Positions 55,963 through 60,000 of a stretch of DNA of 60,000 bases are shown here, piece by piece; the first letter of the stretch is position 1, and every line of letters starts with the position of its first letter. The DNA is taken from NCBI RefSeq assembly GCF_030272615.1, contig NC_081406.1:481156900-481216899 (forward strand). The letters run 5' to 3'. The translations under genes were made by a program, and so were the position numbers. Under the pieces are notes generated by a model, which saw nothing but the letters and a program-made list of their open reading frames with translations, was not told where the DNA came from and did no database searches. Source of the stretch: Cryptomeria japonica. Its lineage: Eukaryota; Streptophyta; Pinopsida; Cupressales; Cupressaceae.

Positions 55963-57000
55963 GGTCACATTAGACACTGCAAGAGCCCTTATGCTTCAAT
56001 AGTGGATTTGGTGAAGAAGTATGGGCCAATACAAAAGTGATTATAGGGATCTAAATAAAAAGATTAAAATCAAGTATCCCATTCTTAGGATTGATGAATT
56101 GATAGATGAGATATGGTGCTTGTTATTTTTCAAAGATTGATTTGAGGTCAAAGTACCATCAAATATGAATGAGGAAGGAGGATATAGAGAAGACAACATT
56201 TAGATGCCACTTTGGACACTTGAGTTCTTGGTGATGCCTTTCAAACTGAAAACTGCACCAACTACTTCCGAGTGTTGCATGAATCAAACAATTAAGGAAG
56301 TTTGTGTTAATACTTTTTGACAATATTCCGATTTTTAGTAAAACTTGGGAAGAATATATGAGGCATCTCAAGGAGGTCTTGAGCATATGGGAGAGTGAGT
56401 CCTTGTATGCTAAGGAGTCCAAGTATGACTTTAAATGGCAAAGCTTCTCTATCTTGGTCACATTATCAATGCAAAGAGAGTAAGAGTTGATCTTGAGAAG
56501 ATCAAGGCTATTGTCGAATGGCCTACACCTATGAATCTCACTTAGCTCAAAAGGTTCTTTAGTTTGTGGAGCTTTTAAAGGATATTTGGTAAGTGTTTAT
56601 CACAAATTGCAGCTCCACTTACAGATGTGTCAAAGAAGGGGTTTTTTAATGGTTCAATTTAGCGCAAAAGTGTTTTAGCAACTTCAAGCAAGAGATGTCT
56701 ACATGCCCAATGTTGGTAATCCTAGATTTCTCCAAACCTTTTGAGTTGGAGTGTGATGCTTCAGGAGAGGAGATTGATGTTGTTTTGATGCAGGAGAAGC
56801 ATCCCATTGCCTTCGAGGGCAAAAATTTTAGGTGTGGAGAAGAGCTACTCCATGTATGATAGGGAGATGTTGGCCATCATGCATGCCTTGGCCAAATTCG
56901 GACCATATCTGGTAGGTGGCAGATTTTCATCATCAAAACAAATCACAATAGCATCAAATATTTTATGAACCAAAAAGATATCAACGATAGGCAACACAAG
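55963..57000 (+). pseudogene. Gypsy RT (continued) and RNase H, decayed
   Basis: RT resumes immediately after the target duplication (PYAS-VDLVKKYG), then with many shifts: DELIDE, FSKIDLRSKYHQI-like (about 56128-56160), FRCHFGH, MPFKLK. The YVDD box is not recognisable. INAKRVRVDLEKIKAIVEWPTP at about 56468-56530 and the RNase H start FELECDASGEEIDVVLMQEKHPI (56738-56815) follow, then KYSMYDREMLA-like and NQKDINDRQHKWM. Fully inactive. Confidence 0.85.
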
Positions 57001-58310
57001 TGGATGGAGTTGCTGACGCACTTTCCAGGAGGCCTCATTTGTGTTCATTGGTTGAGATCACTGCTGATTGGAGAGAGTTAATTTCAGTAGAGTATGCTAA
57101 GGATTATTGGGCAGCAAGGATCATTGAGTGCACTATTCATGATGATAGATACACAATGCTCAATGAGCTGATCATTTACAAAGAAAGAATCTATTTGTTG
57201 CCTAATTCACAGCTTAAGGTGAAGATATTGAAGACTTTCCACAATGCACCTATGGCTGCTCACCTAGGATTCTTCAAGACTTACAAGCAAATCCAAGAAA
57301 GGTTCACATGGGAAGAACTTAAAAATGAAGTCCTTAAGTATGTTAGAGAGTGTCCTACTTGCCAACATAACAAAAATGAGCACACTTATCCGGCTGGTTT
57401 GCATCAGCCCTTACCCATTCCTAATCAAAATTGGGAATGTATCTCCATGGACTTCATCACTAGGATACCCAAGGTGCAAAGCAAGGACTCTATATATGTT
57501 GTTGTTGACAGGTTGACCAAATTTGCACACTTGTTTGCTATTTTTGCAACATATATTGCAACACAAGTAGCTGATTTATTTTTCAGGAGATTGTTAGACT
57601 TCATGAGATGCCCAGGGGACAACAAGTCCCTAAGTTTCTTTTGGCATGATTTTTTTCAGATTGAGTGGGACTAAGCTCACTCCTAGCACAAACTACCACT
57701 CGCAAACAGATATGTAGATAGAGATAGTGAACAAATGGGTGGAAGGGTATCTCGGAAAGTAAATTTCAGGACAGGAGAGACAATGGATGAAATGGCTGCA
57801 CCTTGGCGAATATTGCTACAATTCTACCCATCATATGTCTATCAAGATGACACCACTTATGGCATTGTATGTGTATGAGGCAACTAACTTTATCAATTTG
57901 CTCTTTGGGGATAGTAGAGTGCCTTGGGCAAGAGATGTGTTACATGAAAGCCAAGATAATTATGAAATATGTAAAGGAGAACTTGCAGCAGGCACAAGAT
58001 CAGCAGAAGCTATATGCTGGTCAGCATTGGTTAGAGTGCAGTTTCGAGGTGGGTGACATGGTATATTTGAGGCTCCAGCCATATAGGCAGTCCACTCTCA
58101 AAAAGACTGGACCAAAGAAGCTTAAACCCAGGTTCTATAGTCCCTTCAAAGTTTCCAAGAGGATTGAGGAGGTTGCCTATGGGATAAAGTTACCAGCTAA
58201 TAGAAAAAGCATAATGTGTTTCATGTGCCTAGGCTCAAAAAGGCACTTGGACATAATCCGGTTCCCTCATCAGAGTTGCCATCATTGGATGAGGTGGGAA
58301 AGTTAATTTT
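57000..58310 (+). pseudogene. Gypsy integrase
   Basis: Opens with ADALSRRP, the usual end of RNase H. The zinc-binding HHCC region reads HLGFFKTYKQI and CPTCQHNKN (57259-57375). The core has SMDFITRIP (first Asp, 57440-) and VVVDRLTKFAH; the second Asp block is damaged near 57605 and the frame is lost at 57674. It resumes with YNSTHHMSIKMTPLMALY (57787-) and the C-terminal part (VGDMVYLRLQPYRQ, RFYSPFKV). It joins element DNA to the target in live copies. Confidence 0.9.
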
Positions 58311-58315
58311 GAATC

Positions 58316-58480
58316 CAAAGGCCATTATAGACTACAAGGAGCATACTCTACAAAAGAGAGTCATAAAAGAGTACTTGGTCAAATGGAAGATCTTGCCAGT
58401 AGAGTATGCAAAATGGGAGAATGAGCCAATCCAGAGTTGGAATAGCTTGGAGACAAGCAATTTTGGGGAGGGCGGATTGT
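58316..58480 (+). pseudogene. Chromodomain at the end of Gypsy integrase
   Basis: In the frame 58216-58482: IIDYKEHTLQKRVIKEYLVKW, then EYAKWENE. It is a chromodomain of about 50 residues with its aromatic positions mostly kept (Tyr and Trp). Chromodomains guide chromovirus integration to marked chromatin. This one ends a few bases into the 3' LTR. Confidence 0.85.
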
Positions 58481-58845
58481 AATATCCCCTTCTAAGCACT
58501 TCAATATGGTGGACCATTGGCCTATTCAATAGGTTCCTATAGGCTAATGAGTTAGGGTTAAAGGACTCATGATGACAATTTGACCCAGCTTTTGGCAATT
58601 GAGATTTGTACAATGCCATTTTCTAGAGTGGTTTTGGATAGTTTTCCCATACTCTTTTAAGAAAACCAACCCAAGCAATGACTAAGCCAGTTGTTAGAGT
58701 TATTCTTTTTAGATTTGTCAGTAGATGCATTTAATATTAATATCTTGATATTTGACATAGTCTGGAGCTTTTAAATTAAATAACGATTAAGTTATAAAGT
58801 TGATAAGTTAAATTAAATATTTAACTTTATCATTATTTGATTTAT
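58478..58845 (+). repeat. 3' LTR of the Gypsy element (truncated by insertion)
   Basis: TGTAATATCCCC after the purine tract; aligns with 30538-30609 and 33216 to about 33545 of the 5' LTR. It shows the uninterrupted TAATGAGTTAGGG site. It is cut at 58845 by the next element. Confidence 0.9.
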
Positions 58846-60000
58846 TGAAAGATCCCTGACTAGAAATCTTATCCAAACTACGGATTGTTTTCAAATTCAA
58901 ATTTTTTGACCAGCGAAAAGTGTTTTTGGAAGTTTATTGTATTTTCCATTTTTTTGTAAATTTTTGGATTTTTGACAATACATGGAAAATGATAAATGCA
59001 ATACAATAAATATAGAACTAATAATAGTTTCCAGATTTCTGATTATTAATTGCAGCAAGTACAAATAAATAATAAAGAGGATTCTTGATAGAATTAAGCC
59101 ATTCAAGGCCTACCAGGAGTCCAATGTTGGGGTTTAAGGGTGGAATTTGAACCTGGAATGAAGCAAAGACTGAACCAAGCACCTCCAGCTGCTACTAATG
59201 GCTGCAAATGACTTTATTTAACTCTAGGATAATTACCAAAAACTAGTGTTGAAGAATTATTCAGACCCAGTTGGAATTCCAAATTCTTGTCGGGCAAGAT
59301 CCCCAAATTATGTCTTTTTTCCTCAATGAATTGCTGCTGCTGCCCAAAACTAGTATTTTCTTCACACCAAACCAACTATGATCACTTATTAATATCCTAA
59401 CAATGAATTCACACACCAATAGAGGTGCCAAAACCCTTTAGTTTATTTATTTGGCTTCCACAGCAAGAAGAGTGGTACGGCTGGCTCTAAGAGATTCGAT
59501 TTGCTGTCTTTGGTAGTAAACCAGGCCCAAGAAACCCTTTTGTCTACTCAGATCTAATATATTAATCCTGGCAATGCTGTCAATCTTGTATTTTTACTGC
59601 AAAACAGTCCCAAAGTTTGAATGCTGCTCAAGGTTGCTATCGTGGTGAAGAGGGGAGTGTGGGTTTCCGTCCACACAACCTGATCTTGAAGGGGTCACAT
59701 CCTCCAAATGCTGCTCAGGCAAAAATCGTGCTGCTGCAGACCTCCAAAGTGCAAAGGTTGTAAAATAAACAAATCATGAATGCTCCAAATGAATCGTACA
59801 AAACTCTTTAACCAAATCGAACCCTCGAGGCGTCAAAGAAAGATTCTTTAGAGTCTTTTATTCTCCAAAAAGTGGCGCCCACATGAGGGGGAATCTCCAA
59901 CATGAATTAACAACCACCTTTTAAGTTATTGGAATTCGCCTAGGAAGGTGTGCAAGGACTTTTTAAAAATAAAGTCATTTATTAAGTTTTATTAGTAACT
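58846..60000 (-). mobile_element. Minus-strand Gypsy-type LTR, continuing beyond the window
   Basis: Starts TGAAAGATCCCTGAC, the reverse complement of the GGGATCTTTCA end of the solo LTR at 15063-16580. On the minus strand it has GTGGGCGCCAC (about 59874) and TATTGTATTGC-type AT-rich U5. It is non-coding. The cut in the older LTR (after TTTAT) is precise. The other end and the target duplication are outside the window, so I cannot say if it is a solo LTR or a whole element. Confidence 0.75.

Larger units (their letters stand above)
30538..60000 (+). mobile_element. Gypsy (Ty3-type, chromodomain) retrotransposon, nested host of four insertions
   Basis: An old Gypsy element that carries most other insertions in this half. 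The 5' LTR is 30538-34458 (about 1.3 kb after removing one insertion). The primer binding site TGGTATCAGAGCGG starts at 34460. gag-protease-RT start is 34635-36668, the rest of pol 55963-58477, and the 3' LTR begins at 58478 after a GGGGAGGGCGGA polypurine tract. Gene order (protease, RT, RNase H, integrase, then chromodomain) and the LTR start TGTAATRTCCCC place it among Ty3/Gypsy chromoviruses. All coding parts carry stops and shifts. The 3' LTR is itself cut at 58845, so the right end and target duplication are outside the window. Confidence 0.9.

Overview
This window looks like nuclear DNA from a land plant, most likely a gymnosperm such as a conifer. It holds one recognisable host gene fragment with short GT-AG introns, surrounded by old, deeply nested plant transposons: Copia, Gypsy, L1-type LINE, hAT, SINE-like and miniature LTR elements. 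I see no bacterial-type genes. The species is an inference from element content, not a sequence match.

Layout. 1-3508: a frameshifted coding region I do not recognise, carrying an in-frame 225-bp duplication, running straight into the 3' part of a long LTR (to about 4424). 4811-6956: a non-autonomous Copia-type LTR element (TSD GTTAA) whose interior is three minisatellites. 7294-10773: a 3.5-kb solo LTR (TSD AGTCC). 12485-13377, minus strand: three clean exons of a plant DUF300/TMEM184 (LAZ1-like) membrane protein. 14230-18600, minus strand: a decayed hAT transposase split by a 328-bp TRIM (TSD GAACT), itself split by a solo Gypsy LTR. The TRIM's LTR contains a tRNA-like cloverleaf with intact A and B boxes. 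18600-30500: mostly unrecognised AT-rich DNA with a PPR gene fragment, a hairpin array, a LINE RNase H remnant and two SINE-like units.

30538 to the end of the window is one nested stack. A Gypsy element carries a long solo LTR in its 5' LTR (30610-33215, TSD CTAAT). A SIRE-type Copia element sits in its reverse transcriptase (36669-55957, TSD AGATG). A minus-strand Gypsy-type LTR sits in its 3' LTR (from 58846). The SIRE element is in turn broken by a full-length L1-type LINE in gag (about 39239-45417, TSD about 16-18 bp) and by a minus-strand Copia element in its 3' LTR (50385-55627, TSD GTAAG). Exact target duplications fix the nesting order; relative ages of separate branches are not fixed.

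Most interesting candidates: (1) the TRIM with a tRNA-like Pol III unit inside its LTR, comparable in principle to the 5S-carrying Cassandra TRIMs; (2) the minus-strand Copia element, whose two ends are unlike each other yet share one perfect target duplication, as if replicated as a chimera; (3) a tandem array of small hairpins at 21369-21600 whose stems differ between units but stay paired. No search was possible, so novelty is not established.
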